Assembly: GCF_038049935.1 (NCBI RefSeq)
Contig: NZ_CP145886.1
Coordinates: 191,001-255,000 of the forward strand
DNA: 64,000 nucleotides
Source of the DNA: Rossellomorea sp. y25
Lineage (GTDB): Bacteria > Bacillota > Bacilli > Bacillales > Bacillaceae_B
Reading direction: 5' to 3'
The notes beneath the pieces were generated by a model, which saw only the letters and a program-made list of their open reading frames with translations, had not been told where the DNA came from and did not search any database. This document shows positions 8,134-15,577 of the stretch, piece by piece. The translations under genes and the position numbers were made by a program. Positions within the stretch are counted from its first letter, which is position 1; the number at the start of each line of letters is the position of its first letter.

Positions 8134-8607
8134 GTGAGTAGAAAGAGTCCTAAATTACCACTAACCGATGAGGAAAGATCGGCACTTCGTAAAGAGAAAA
8201 TCAGACTGGGAGACATCTTCGAACTGTCTCCCGATGTGTTAAGTGAAAAACTAAACATCTCTATGGCTAGAGCCCGGTACTTAGTAGGCATGTCCATTTT
8301 CCAACGAATTCCGTCGATCGGACCGAATATGGCGCATAATGTGGTTAAAGATCTTGGATTTCATTCATACGAAGACATTAAGAATGAAAAAGGGGAAGAC
8401 CTCATTATAGACCTGGAAAAGAAGTACGGCGTCTGGATGGACCCGTGCGTGGAAGACTCCCTCAGGTGCGTCGTCCACCACGCAAACAATCCAAACTCCA
8501 CCAAAAACTGGTGGGACTTCACCACCCAAAGAAAAAACTACCGCCAAACCCACGGTTACCCCAGTGACCGTCCAACCAAAGCCTGGGATGAGGGACGGAC
8601 CTCATAA
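8134..8607 (+). CDS. Cdd1-type helix-hairpin-helix protein
   Basis: The 157-residue protein resembles the pathogenicity-locus Cdd1 family, small cytoplasmic proteins with a helix-hairpin-helix motif. The central SIFQRIPSIGPNMAHNVVKDLGFHSYEDI has the hairpin IGP and helices expected for sequence-independent DNA binding. The C-terminal half has the family pattern of a Cys/Trp/His-rich stretch (WMDPCVEDSLRCVVHH and NWWDF). The start is GTG at 8134 behind a GAGGGGAGAG site. It follows the fused permease closely and probably shares its transcript, with no evident functional tie. The last codons contain a copy of the dispersed ATGAGGGACGGACCTC motif, which may have reshaped the C-terminus. Confidence 0.75.
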   Translation: MSRKSPKLPLTDEERSALRKEKIRLGDIFELSPDVLSEKLNISMARARYLVGMSIFQRIPSIGPNMAHNVVKDLGFHSYEDIKNEKGEDLIIDLEKKYGVWMDPCVEDSLRCVVHHANNPNSTKNWWDFTTQRKNYRQTHGYPSDRPTKAWDEGRTS

Positions 8608-8615
8608 ACTAAAAA

Positions 8616-8648
8616 GGCAGGAAGCAAAGAATCAGCTTCCTGTCTTAA
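8616..8648 (+). terminator. Terminator after the permease-Cdd1 pair
   Basis: GGCAGGAAGC pairs with GCTTCCTGTC (one G-U) around a 9-nt loop. The T-tract is weak (TTAATTTAT), so termination may be partial. Confidence 0.6.
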
Positions 8649-8732
8649 TTTATATGCGTTCTCTTCAGGGACGGACCTCTTTCGTATATACTCCTCAAAA
8701 TGGACATGATAAGGGAAAAGGAGTGATGAAAG

Positions 8733-9518
8733 ATGAGAGTCCTATTCATCTGTTTTCTATTGCCGTTCTTTTTTCATGCGTCATCTTCTGCAAGAAACAT
8801 TCTGCCCCTTCCAGCCCATCACAATGAACTCGCAATCGTTATTGATGATTTAGGAAACGACATGAAGGGAACAGAAGAAATCCTGAAATTACCCGTCACC
8901 TTGACGATTGCAGTTATGCCCTTTCTGCCCACAACAAGGCAAGATGCGGAGAAGGCACATGGGCTTGGCCATGAGGTCATCGTCCATCTACCCATGGAAC
9001 CGATGTCAGGGAAAGCAAGTTGGCTTGGGCCAGGGGCAATCACCACTTCACTTTCAAATGACGAAATCCGGAAAAGAGTAGAAAAGGCGATTGAAGAGGT
9101 TCCCTACGCAGTAGGCGTCAATCACCATATGGGTTCAAAAGCCACAGCTGATGAGAGGGTCATGAGGATCGTTTTAGAGGTATGCAAGGAAAAGGGTTTA
9201 TTTTATTTGGATAGTAAAACAACAGGAAAGAGCGTCATTCCCAAGCTTGCGAAAGAATTGGACGTTCCCTATCTTGAAAATGAATTATTCTTTGATGATG
9301 TCTATACCGTCCAGCATATCGGAAAGCAAGCCAAGCTCCTTTCTAAAGAATTGGACAGTGACACTTCCACCATTGCCATAGGTCATGTCGGGGTCACAGG
9401 AATCAAGGTCGCAACCATGCTTGAAGAGTTTCTTCCACTTTATGAGAAAAAAGCATCCATTGTACCACTGTCAGATTTAATACCTGAATATCATTTGATT
9501 GATGAGAGCATGCCTTGA
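8733..9518 (+). CDS. Divergent polysaccharide deacetylase family protein (YibQ/DUF610 type)
   Basis: The 261-residue precursor has an N-terminal signal peptide (about residues 1-20, ending near SSSAR), then the divergent polysaccharide deacetylase fold: LAIVIDDLGND at the first strand, TLTIAVMPFLP, HEVIVHLPMEPM, and VNHHMGSKATADERVM near the metal site. These are the conserved parts of the DUF610 family, related to NodB deacetylases. It is probably exported and acts on wall or surface glycans, but the substrate of this family is not established. AAAAGGAG precedes the start region. The gene stands alone. Confidence 0.85.
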   Translation: MRVLFICFLLPFFFHASSSARNILPLPAHHNELAIVIDDLGNDMKGTEEILKLPVTLTIAVMPFLPTTRQDAEKAHGLGHEVIVHLPMEPMSGKASWLGPGAITTSLSNDEIRKRVEKAIEEVPYAVGVNHHMGSKATADERVMRIVLEVCKEKGLFYLDSKTTGKSVIPKLAKELDVPYLENELFFDDVYTVQHIGKQAKLLSKELDSDTSTIAIGHVGVTGIKVATMLEEFLPLYEKKASIVPLSDLIPEYHLIDESMP

Positions 9519-9534
9519 TGGTGTGCTCTTTCTT
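9505..9534 (+). terminator. Weak terminator of the deacetylase gene
   Basis: AGAGCA (9505-9510) pairs with TGCTCT (9524-9529) across the stop codon and is followed by TTCTTTG. The stem is short, so this is tentative. Confidence 0.4.
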
Positions 9535-9567
9535 TGTAAATCTTCTGTTAAACCAATGCTTATTTAT

Positions 9568-9595
9568 TTGATATAAGAAGACCCTCCCTTATAAT
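9568..9595 (+). promoter_or_regulatory. Sigma-A promoter of yueD
   Basis: TTGATA (9568-9573) and TATAAT (9590-9595), 16 bp apart, lie 28 bp before the start codon at 9623. The -10 box is a perfect match to consensus. Confidence 0.65.
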
Positions 9596-9622
9596 CAGAA
9601 GGTAAGAAGGAGATGATTCGAT

Positions 9623-10378
9623 ATGGATTATGCAATTGTAACGGGAGCAACAAGAGGCTTAGGTGAATCGATCGCCAAGCTATTTATTGAAAAAGGCATA
9701 GGGTTGATCAATGTTTCCAGATCAAATAACGAAAGACTGCAAAAGCTTGCCGGGGAAAAAGAGGTATCGTATGACTTCTTTCCATGCGATCTTGCACAAT
9801 CAGGAGAAACAGAAGCGGTCTTCCGTGAAGTGGGGACGAAGGTATTCGGATATCAACCGGACAGAGTCTATGTTGTCCATAATGCCGGTGTGGTGACACC
9901 AATCAATCGGTCTGGTGAAGTAGAAAACCAAGCTCTCGAAACGAGTGTGCATGTGAATTTACTTTCTCCCATGATCTCTACCAATGAGATGATAAAAGCA
10001 GCACGGGGTTCTGACTCGAAGATGATCATGATCAATATCAGCTCAGGAGCAGGAAGTCGCCCTGTTTACGGATGGAGCACGTACTGCGCAACCAAAGCCG
10101 GTGTGAACATGCTGACAGAAACCATAAGCTTAGAGCTTTCTAAAAAGCATAGCCGCCATCAAGCGATTGCCTTCAGCCCGGGTGTGATGAATACGGATAT
10201 GCAAGGAGAAATCCGTTCATCCTCTAAAGAAGCCTTTGTCGATGTAGAAGCATTTCAGCGATATAAAGAGGAAGGCATGCTTCGTGAAACAGATACGGTG
10301 GCAGATGCACTGGTCAAGCTTGTGACAGAAAGCGAACTTGAAAGTGGTAAGCTTTATCATGTAAATGATTTATTATAA
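9623..10378 (+). CDS. yueD: Short-chain dehydrogenase, benzil reductase (YueD-like)
   Basis: The 251-residue protein is a classical short-chain dehydrogenase. It has the nucleotide-binding TGATRGLG at the N-terminus, the NAG motif (VVHNAGVV), the catalytic Ser in NISSGAG and the YCATK pair of Tyr and Lys. The C-terminal half (FSPGVMNTDMQGEIRSSS) is nearly the same as in B. subtilis YueD, which reduces benzil to (S)-benzoin with NADPH, and resembles sepiapterin reductases. The natural substrate is uncertain. AGAAGGAG precedes the ATG, and a good sigma-A promoter and terminator make it a single-gene unit. Confidence 0.88.
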   Translation: MDYAIVTGATRGLGESIAKLFIEKGIGLINVSRSNNERLQKLAGEKEVSYDFFPCDLAQSGETEAVFREVGTKVFGYQPDRVYVVHNAGVVTPINRSGEVENQALETSVHVNLLSPMISTNEMIKAARGSDSKMIMINISSGAGSRPVYGWSTYCATKAGVNMLTETISLELSKKHSRHQAIAFSPGVMNTDMQGEIRSSSKEAFVDVEAFQRYKEEGMLRETDTVADALVKLVTESELESGKLYHVNDLL

Positions 10379-10382
10379 AAAG

Positions 10383-10414
10383 AAAGCAGATTCCTGGAAG
10401 GGGATCTGCTTTTT
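10383..10414 (+). terminator. Terminator of yueD
   Basis: AAAGCAGAT pairs with ATCTGCTTT around a 12-nt loop and is followed by TTT. It starts four bases after the stop codon. Repeat array A begins about 45 bp further on. Confidence 0.8.
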
Positions 10415-10450
10415 GAATTTTGGGCTGTAAACAATAATGATTAGCGGTAT

Positions 10451-10531
10451 TCACAATTTGGCACAATAAACTGCAAAAGTGGCACAATTTTGGATGAGAG
10501 TGGCACAAGTTTCCTCGAAAGTGGCACAACA
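10451..10531 (+). repeat. Array A: GTGGCACAA core repeated every 21 bp
   Basis: GGCACAA begins at 10460, 10481, 10502 and 10523, exactly 21 bp apart each time. The full core is (G)TGGCACAA. Spacers of 12-13 nt are purine-rich and end in AAAG or GAG. The array is led by TCACAATT, as in array B. No gene follows it. The 10532-10738 stretch holds only AT-rich sequence with GGGGGTTTTT about 50 bp past the last core. On the minus strand the array would encode a 7-residue periodic peptide, which I take to be a by-product of the period. Confidence 0.8.
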
Positions 10532-10738
10532 AAAATATCCACGGCCCTACAATTAAGGTTTAAAAGGCAAAATTGGGGGTTTTTATGGGAATGTGCTGAT
10601 GAAGTGGAAAATTTTTAACCAACAACACAAAAAAGTCCAAGTTTGAATAAAAATCAAAGAAGATTTGCCGAAATGATTTAATTCGTCTCCTATATTTGTT
10701 ATTTTCGTTCATCAACCTACCGTGATAACTCTCTTTTC

Positions 10739-10772
10739 GAAAAAAAGAGACAAACCCCAAAGGATTTGTCTC
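10739..10772 (-). terminator. Terminator of the methionine transporter gene
   Basis: On the minus strand GAGACAAA pairs with TTTGTCTC around a 10-nt loop and is followed by a run of T. It lies just past the stop codon at 10787. Confidence 0.85.
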
Positions 10773-10786
10773 TCTACTCTCATTTA

Positions 10787-12103
10787 TTAAGATCGCACCG
10801 GGTTTGCGTCAGGTGCTGTTTTGCGTGTGAATTTTGGTAGTGCAAATCGAATGGCAATAATGCCGCAAACAGCAATTAAGATCGGGTAGAAGGCATATGG
10901 GATAATGCTGATCGGTGATATGCCTGCCACTTCAGCCACTAACAGAGCCTGCGCTCCGTATGGAATTAACCCTTGAACGGAACAAGAGAAAATATCAAGG
11001 ATACTGGCTGATTTACGGGCGTCAACTCCATAGTTTTCACTAATTGTTTTAGCAAGGGGGCCGGCAATGATGATCGAAATCGTGTTGTTTGCTGTGCAAA
11101 GATTAGTAGAACTCACTAATCCTGCTGTAGCAAGCTGTGCTCCCTGAGGAGACTTGATTTTGCGGGTGGCGTGATAAAGTAAAGCCTGAATCCCGCCGTT
11201 ATGACGGATTAGTTCAACAACCCCGCCAATCAGTACAGAAAGGATTACAATCTCTGCCATGCCAGTCATCCCATCGGCTACACTCCCGAAATAACTTGCC
11301 GGGGTAAAGCTTCCATCAATGAATCCAATAATTCCGGCTAAAACAATTCCGCCTAACAATACAACAAACACATTTAGTCCTGCAAGAGCACCGATGATCA
11401 CTCCAAGGTAAGGCAGGATTTTAATCCAATTAAAGCTTTCCGCTCCGACAGTCGATTGATTCCCCATAGTAAGAACAAGAAGAATCACCATTGTGATGAT
11501 TGCCGCAGGTAATACAATGAAAAAGTTGACTTTAAATTTATCCTTCATTTCCGTTTTCTGTGTACGAACGGCTGCGATTGTCGTATCAGAAATAAATGAT
11601 AAGTTATCTCCGAACATCGCTCCTCCAATGACTGTTGCCATGGCAAGCGGCATGGAAATATCTGTTCCTGAACTAATCCCGACACCGATTGGCGCGAGTG
11701 CTGCGATCGTCCCCATGGATGTTCCCATCGATAACGAAATGAAAGCAGCGATAATGAATAATCCTACAATAATCAAGTTACCAGGCAGCACGGAAAGGGC
11801 AAAGTTTACGGTAGAATCAACAGCTCCCATCTTTTCAGCTACTCCTGAAAAAGCTCCTGCTAAAAGGAAGATAAAGACCATGATCATGATATCAGGATGA
11901 CCGGCTCCTTTAGCGAAACGCTCAATCTTAGCCGTTAACGTCTCTTTCCGGTTCATCAACAGACCTACAACGGATGCAATGATAATTGATACTAATACAG
12001 GAAAAGCATAAAAGTCTCCAGAAATGATGCCTGCTCCAAGGAACAGAGAAACAAATATAATTAAAGGCAGTAATGCCAATAAATTTCCTTTTTCTTGATT
12101 CAT
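10787..12103 (-). CDS. metT: NhaC-superfamily transporter under S-box control, probable methionine transporter MetT
   Basis: The 438-residue protein is a polytopic membrane protein of the NhaC/ion-transporter superfamily, with about 11 hydrophobic segments. Typical landmarks are ISLSMGTSMGTIAALAPIG, GGAMFGDNLSFISDTTIAAV and the C-terminal GLIPYGAQALL. NhaC proteins are usually annotated as Na+/H+ antiporters. This gene, however, sits behind a complete SAM-I riboswitch, the arrangement from which comparative genomics predicted MetT methionine transporters. Methionine uptake is therefore the better guess. The ATG at 12103 follows AAAGGAGTG. A longer frame to 12145 runs back into the riboswitch terminator and is not used. 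It is monocistronic. Confidence 0.82.
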   Translation of the reverse strand: MNQEKGNLLALLPLIIFVSLFLGAGIISGDFYAFPVLVSIIIASVVGLLMNRKETLTAKIERFAKGAGHPDIMIMVFIFLLAGAFSGVAEKMGAVDSTVNFALSVLPGNLIIVGLFIIAAFISLSMGTSMGTIAALAPIGVGISSGTDISMPLAMATVIGGAMFGDNLSFISDTTIAAVRTQKTEMKDKFKVNFFIVLPAAIITMVILLVLTMGNQSTVGAESFNWIKILPYLGVIIGALAGLNVFVVLLGGIVLAGIIGFIDGSFTPASYFGSVADGMTGMAEIVILSVLIGGVVELIRHNGGIQALLYHATRKIKSPQGAQLATAGLVSSTNLCTANNTISIIIAGPLAKTISENYGVDARKSASILDIFSCSVQGLIPYGAQALLVAEVAGISPISIIPYAFYPILIAVCGIIAIRFALPKFTRKTAPDANPVRS

Positions 12104-12142
12104 TCCTAACACTCCTTTGTCATTGTTCAATTTCGTAAAATA

Positions 12143-12174
12143 CAAAAAACCTCTTCAAAAATAAGAAGAGGTTT
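12143..12174 (-). terminator. S-box attenuation terminator
   Basis: On the minus strand AAACCTCTTC and GAAGAGGTTT form a 10-bp stem with an AT-rich loop and a following T run. It lies between the S-box aptamer and the metT start, as expected for SAM-dependent premature termination. Confidence 0.9.
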
Positions 12175-12189
12175 CAATAGAACGAAACA

Positions 12190-12300
12190 CTCCTCTTATC
12201 TTTCAAGCTTTACGCTTGCTGGATGTGGCACAGCACTCAAAGCCTGAGTCCGCTGCCGAGACATCGCAGGGCCAGTCCCTCCGTCTCTCTGGATAAGAAG
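12190..12300 (-). promoter_or_regulatory. SAM-I (S-box) riboswitch of metT
   Basis: Read on the minus strand, the segment has the S-box core in order: CTTATCCAGAGAG closing P1, then GGAGGGACTGGCCC, the GATG of the kink-turn region, CTCGGCAGC, GTGCTGTGCCA, the P4 stem with CCAGCAAGC, GCTTGAAAGATAAGAG closing P1. A rho-independent terminator follows. High S-adenosylmethionine should stop transcription before metT. Confidence 0.95.
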
Positions 12301-12376
12301 ATATGTTATTTAGTTGATTTAAAATATACTTCCATACTTTAAAGGGTTTACTCAAAAAAGTCAAACGGGAATTTTT

Positions 12377-12626
12377 GAAACAAAAGCGGAGGCGGCTCGC
12401 TCAGGCCCGACAAGCATAAGACGAGAACGCCGGAAAGGCGCCTTTTGCCTTTATGGTGTTATTGGCTTATGACCTCGAGGGACTAGCCGCCGTAGCTGGC
12501 CGAAACAAAAGCGGAGGCGGTTCGCTCAGGCCCGACAAGCATAAGACGAGAACGCCGGAAAGGCGCCTTTTGCCTTTATGGCGTTATTGGCTTATGACCT
12601 CGAGGGGCTAGCCGCCGTAGCTGGAC
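12377..12626. repeat. Two tandem 125-bp copies of a dispersed Bacillus intergenic repeat
   Basis: Copies at 12377-12501 and 12502-12626 differ at only about four positions, and each begins GAAACAAAAGCGGAGGCGG. Within a copy the ends are partly complementary (GCGGAGGCGG against CCGCCGTAGC) and the middle holds nested complementary segments (GGCGCCTTTTGCC, CAAGCATAAG against CTTATG), so each could fold as a long imperfect hairpin. Similar GCGGAGGCG...GACAAGCATAAGACGAG elements are scattered in Bacillus genomes. The GC content is clearly above the surroundings. Confidence 0.85.
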
Positions 12627-12744
12627 GAAACATTCAAAGCTCTAAAAATGCATGACTTTATCCATAATAAGGTATAAACTCATAGACAATTGAACGTTCA
12701 AGGTCTACTATAAGGAAGACAAAAAACATCTGGGGGATACGGTA

Positions 12745-13917
12745 GTGGAAAGAACTGTACGAAATCAAATTTTTACCTTACAAGGATTTTATTTATTAAC
12801 GTTCTTCGGTGTTGGTAGTTTATATCCCTTACTCAGTGTGTATTTGAGTGAAAGCGTTGGATTAAACGGATATCAGATTGGAACGATCATGTCTGTAGGT
12901 CCGATCATGACGATTTTCTTCCAGCCGATTTGGGGAATGGTGAGTGACACGACCAATCGTCCCACCTTGGTTCTTGGTTTAACCTCTTTAGTGGCTGGGA
13001 TCTTTGCACTCGGTTATTTGTTTATGGACTTTTACTATGGTCTGCTTATCGTGGCCATTTTAGTTGCAATCTTTCAAAGTGCAATCATTCCGGTTTCCGA
13101 TAGTATTAGCTTGAAGTATACAAGTAAAGTCCGGTATAACTACGGAAATATCCGTCTGTTCGGTTCATTGGGCTTCGGGATTGCTGTCTTTATAATGGGG
13201 AAACTTTCGGAAGGTTTCATCGGACCCACCATCATCTTTTACTCTTTCTTTATCTGTCTGGTACTTTCAGGATTCCTTTCCTTTCGGTTTCCTAAGGAGA
13301 GAGCGGCAGCAAAGCTTGATTTAAAAGCAGGGATGAAAGAATTATTTACAATGAAGAAATTCCTCATTTTCTTAGCTGTAACCTTCTTAGTATTCGGTCC
13401 AAACCTGGCCAATAATGTTTACTTCGGCTTATTTGTTGAGGATTCTGGGGGGACGTATGCCGGAATCGGTCTTGCGTTTTTAATCGCCGTTTTATCAGAA
13501 GTGCCCTTTATGAGGATTGCCGGGGGATGGATTGATAAATTCGGACTATTAACGGTGGCTGCGTTAGCAGGTGCTGCGTCCATGCTCCGCTGGCTCTTTT
13601 ACTTTACGGAACCTAGTCTTTGGCTGGTCTATTCATCGGCTGTGATGCAAGGACTTGCCATTGGGTTATTCATTCCGGCGGGCTTACGTTACATTAAAGA
13701 AATCACGCCTTCCCACATTACAGCAACAGCCGTTACGGTATATTCAGCAATCGGAAACGGACTGGGGAATTGGTTCAGTACCTTTGTTGGCGGTTTTATC
13801 TATGAAACGTACTCCATTTACACGGTGTACTTATTCTTCGCAGTCCTATCCCTATTAGGTATTTTCCTTTGCTTCGTTCTCATGAAAGAAGAAAAGAAGA
13901 ATGCACTTGCATATTAA
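12745..13917 (+). CDS. MFS transporter of the MFS_1-like (YwbF-type) family
   Basis: The 390-residue protein has 12 predicted membrane segments and the loop signature of the major facilitator superfamily between helices 2 and 3 (WGMVSDTTNRP). The pattern, with FQSAIIPVSDSISL, NYGNIRLFGSLGFG and GLFIPAGLRYIKEI, fits the MFS_1-like group, which includes YwbF and nucleoside-proton symporter relatives. The substrate cannot be deduced. The start is GTG at 12745 behind GGGGGAT. A terminator follows at 13929. It has no co-directional partner and is probably transcribed alone. Confidence 0.85.
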   Translation: MERTVRNQIFTLQGFYLLTFFGVGSLYPLLSVYLSESVGLNGYQIGTIMSVGPIMTIFFQPIWGMVSDTTNRPTLVLGLTSLVAGIFALGYLFMDFYYGLLIVAILVAIFQSAIIPVSDSISLKYTSKVRYNYGNIRLFGSLGFGIAVFIMGKLSEGFIGPTIIFYSFFICLVLSGFLSFRFPKERAAAKLDLKAGMKELFTMKKFLIFLAVTFLVFGPNLANNVYFGLFVEDSGGTYAGIGLAFLIAVLSEVPFMRIAGGWIDKFGLLTVAALAGAASMLRWLFYFTEPSLWLVYSSAVMQGLAIGLFIPAGLRYIKEITPSHITATAVTVYSAIGNGLGNWFSTFVGGFIYETYSIYTVYLFFAVLSLLGIFLCFVLMKEEKKNALAY

Positions 13918-13928
13918 TATGTTATTTC

Positions 13929-13968
13929 AAGGCGTCTAATGAGAGTCTCTCTCCTAGATGCCTTTTTT
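13929..13968 (+). terminator. Terminator of the MFS gene
   Basis: AAGGCGTCTA pairs with TAGATGCCTT (one G-U) and is followed by TTTTTT, 11 bases after the stop codon. Confidence 0.85.
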
Positions 13969-14068
13969 ATTTGTTAGAAAATTTAAATAAATTAAAATAA
14001 AGGAAGGATTTACCTATGTCTGCGTGTAATAGTATATAGAAGCAGAAAATTTTGTGGGTGATGACATA

Positions 14069-14692
14069 ATGAGGATCACAGGGGTTTTCATAATAGGAAT
14101 TTTCCTTTTACTTACAGCATGTACACCTGAGCAGACATATCAAAAAGACCGATCAAACAAGACAGAACTCACGATTAAACCTTATAAATTAAATGCAAAA
14201 GAAAAAGAGCTGATTATGTTCACCGGGATTCAGGATATTCAATATTTTGAGTTAGACGGAAGTCTTGGAGAAGAGGATGATCTGCAAAAAACGATTGAGG
14301 TATATGAAAATGGCAAACAAGTGGAGAACGAGCCTTTTTCTTCTAATCAAATGGAGCACCTATTCAAGCATTCTCTCTTATCCTTTGGATTTACTTCAGA
14401 TGATGAGGAAAAGTTAAAGTTTATACATGGCAGTGAAGGTGGAACGTTTACCATGATGAATGATTTCGTTTCTGGTGGTTATACCTTTGCTAGTCTTCTT
14501 TCAACAAAAACCACTTTAGAAAAAGGGCAGCCCATATATTTGTATGCGATTGCCGGAACGCAAGATGGTCAAATTTCAGGGTTATCCCTTGATGAAAATG
14601 GTAAGCCTTCAGGAGGAATCCTGGAAGCAGACAAAGCGTATGTATTCAAAGTCACGGTAACCGACCGGGAGGCTTTGCAATCAACAGAATAA
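14069..14692 (+). CDS. Lipoprotein of unknown function
   Basis: The 207-residue precursor starts with a short, very hydrophobic signal ending in the lipobox LLTAC (Cys18), so it should be a membrane-anchored extracytoplasmic lipoprotein. The rest has no motif I recognise. It is acidic and hydrophilic, with a probable beta-rich C-terminal half (FKVTVTDREAL near the end). A GTG at 14054 could extend the frame by five codons, but GGGTGATG is better placed as the ribosome binding site of the ATG at 14069. No terminator is evident before the next gene. Confidence 0.75.
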   Translation: MRITGVFIIGIFLLLTACTPEQTYQKDRSNKTELTIKPYKLNAKEKELIMFTGIQDIQYFELDGSLGEEDDLQKTIEVYENGKQVENEPFSSNQMEHLFKHSLLSFGFTSDDEEKLKFIHGSEGGTFTMMNDFVSGGYTFASLLSTKTTLEKGQPIYLYAIAGTQDGQISGLSLDENGKPSGGILEADKAYVFKVTVTDREALQSTE

Positions 14693-14886
14693 AAAACCTG
14701 AAAAACGAAACGGCAGAGAACATCAGTCTTCAAAAAAGTAACATTAAAAGGTTTTGATCATCTTGAATTGTGGTACAAGTAGGATAAGATATTCAAAAGC
14801 AATCTCATAAATGCATCAATTCATATACGACAATTGTAAAATACCAATAAAAATAGCGTCTAATCTATAGAAAAGGGGATTTTAAA

Positions 14887-15159
14887 ATGGAGAATACATT
14901 CGTCTACTCAAAAGATAATGCTAACCTTGGAGATACCGTGCAATTTAAAAGAAAGAAGAATGTCATCAATGGTGTGGTGACCACTCTTAGAGAAAATACG
15001 GTCATCGTCAAAATGGATAAAAATGTGGCAAAAAAGCTGGATTTACCAGATGATCAAACCGTAGTGGCACATAAAAACTATGTCGTCATTGAAAGAGCTG
15101 AAAATGATTCACAACCTGTATTTGTATATGATGGGTGGAATAGCGCATTAAAAGCCTAA
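14887..15159 (+). CDS. DUF2187 family small protein (YkvS-like)
   Basis: The 90-residue cytoplasmic protein matches the DUF2187/YkvS family. It has a small beta-barrel-like segment (GDTVQFKRKKNVINGVV, TVIVKMD) followed by the conserved VVAHKNYVVIE. The C-terminal 20 residues exceed the usual family length. Function is unknown. AAAAGGGG precedes the ATG. A long stem-loop terminator follows. Confidence 0.8.
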   Translation: MENTFVYSKDNANLGDTVQFKRKKNVINGVVTTLRENTVIVKMDKNVAKKLDLPDDQTVVAHKNYVVIERAENDSQPVFVYDGWNSALKA

Positions 15160-15177
15160 ACTTCATCTGCAAAGAAA

Positions 15178-15236
15178 AAGATCCTAACACGCCTAGACCA
15201 GTAGCATGGCTAAAGACGTATTAGGATCTTTTTTAT
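15178..15236. terminator. Bidirectional terminator between DUF2187 and DUF2533 genes
   Basis: AAAGATCCTAA (15178-15188) pairs with TTAGGATCTTT around a 30-nt loop. A run of T follows on the plus strand and the A-rich arm serves the minus strand. Confidence 0.75.
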
Positions 15237-15493
15237 TTTAATTTGCTGTTTACATATTCCTCAACCATTCCAGTGGTGACAAGCTTTCTCTGCGGCACGA
15301 CACCTTGACGGGCAAGGGCGTTGATTTCATTGGTCACCTGATTAATCTTATCCGTTGTAAACGGTTGTTCAGCCAAACACAGCTCAACAGCTTCGTCGAT
15401 CGCTTTTTCTCTACGCTCATCTAATATCATAAACTGTTGTACCAATTGATTTTGTTTACTTGAATGCTTTGTAATGTCTTTGTGTACACTCAT
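15233..15493 (-). CDS. ypbS: DUF2533 family protein (YpbS-like)
   Basis: The 86-residue soluble helical protein closely resembles B. subtilis YpbS (DUF2533), including the start SVHKDITKHS, the helix LDERREKAIDEAV and the later PFTTDKINQVTNEIN. Its function is unknown. It follows the cardiolipin synthase gene by 84 bp on the same strand with no clear terminator between, so the two may be co-transcribed. The stop codon overlaps the terminator shared with the convergent DUF2187 gene. Confidence 0.85.
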   Translation of the reverse strand: MSVHKDITKHSSKQNQLVQQFMILDERREKAIDEAVELCLAEQPFTTDKINQVTNEINALARQGVVPQRKLVTTGMVEEYVNSKLK

Positions 15494-15577
15494 GATTTCA
15501 TCCCTCTCTGATTTGACGCATTATACCCTCTATTATGCCTTCTTCAACGTACTCATGGCAATGTCCAAATACCACTT

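Noticed and set aside
10314..10532. Minus-strand frame with a 7-residue periodic peptide (LCHF type) over array A
   Set aside because: The period of 21 bp gives seven codons by itself. There is no ribosome binding site, similar frames over other arrays are broken by 20-bp steps, and no family resembles it.
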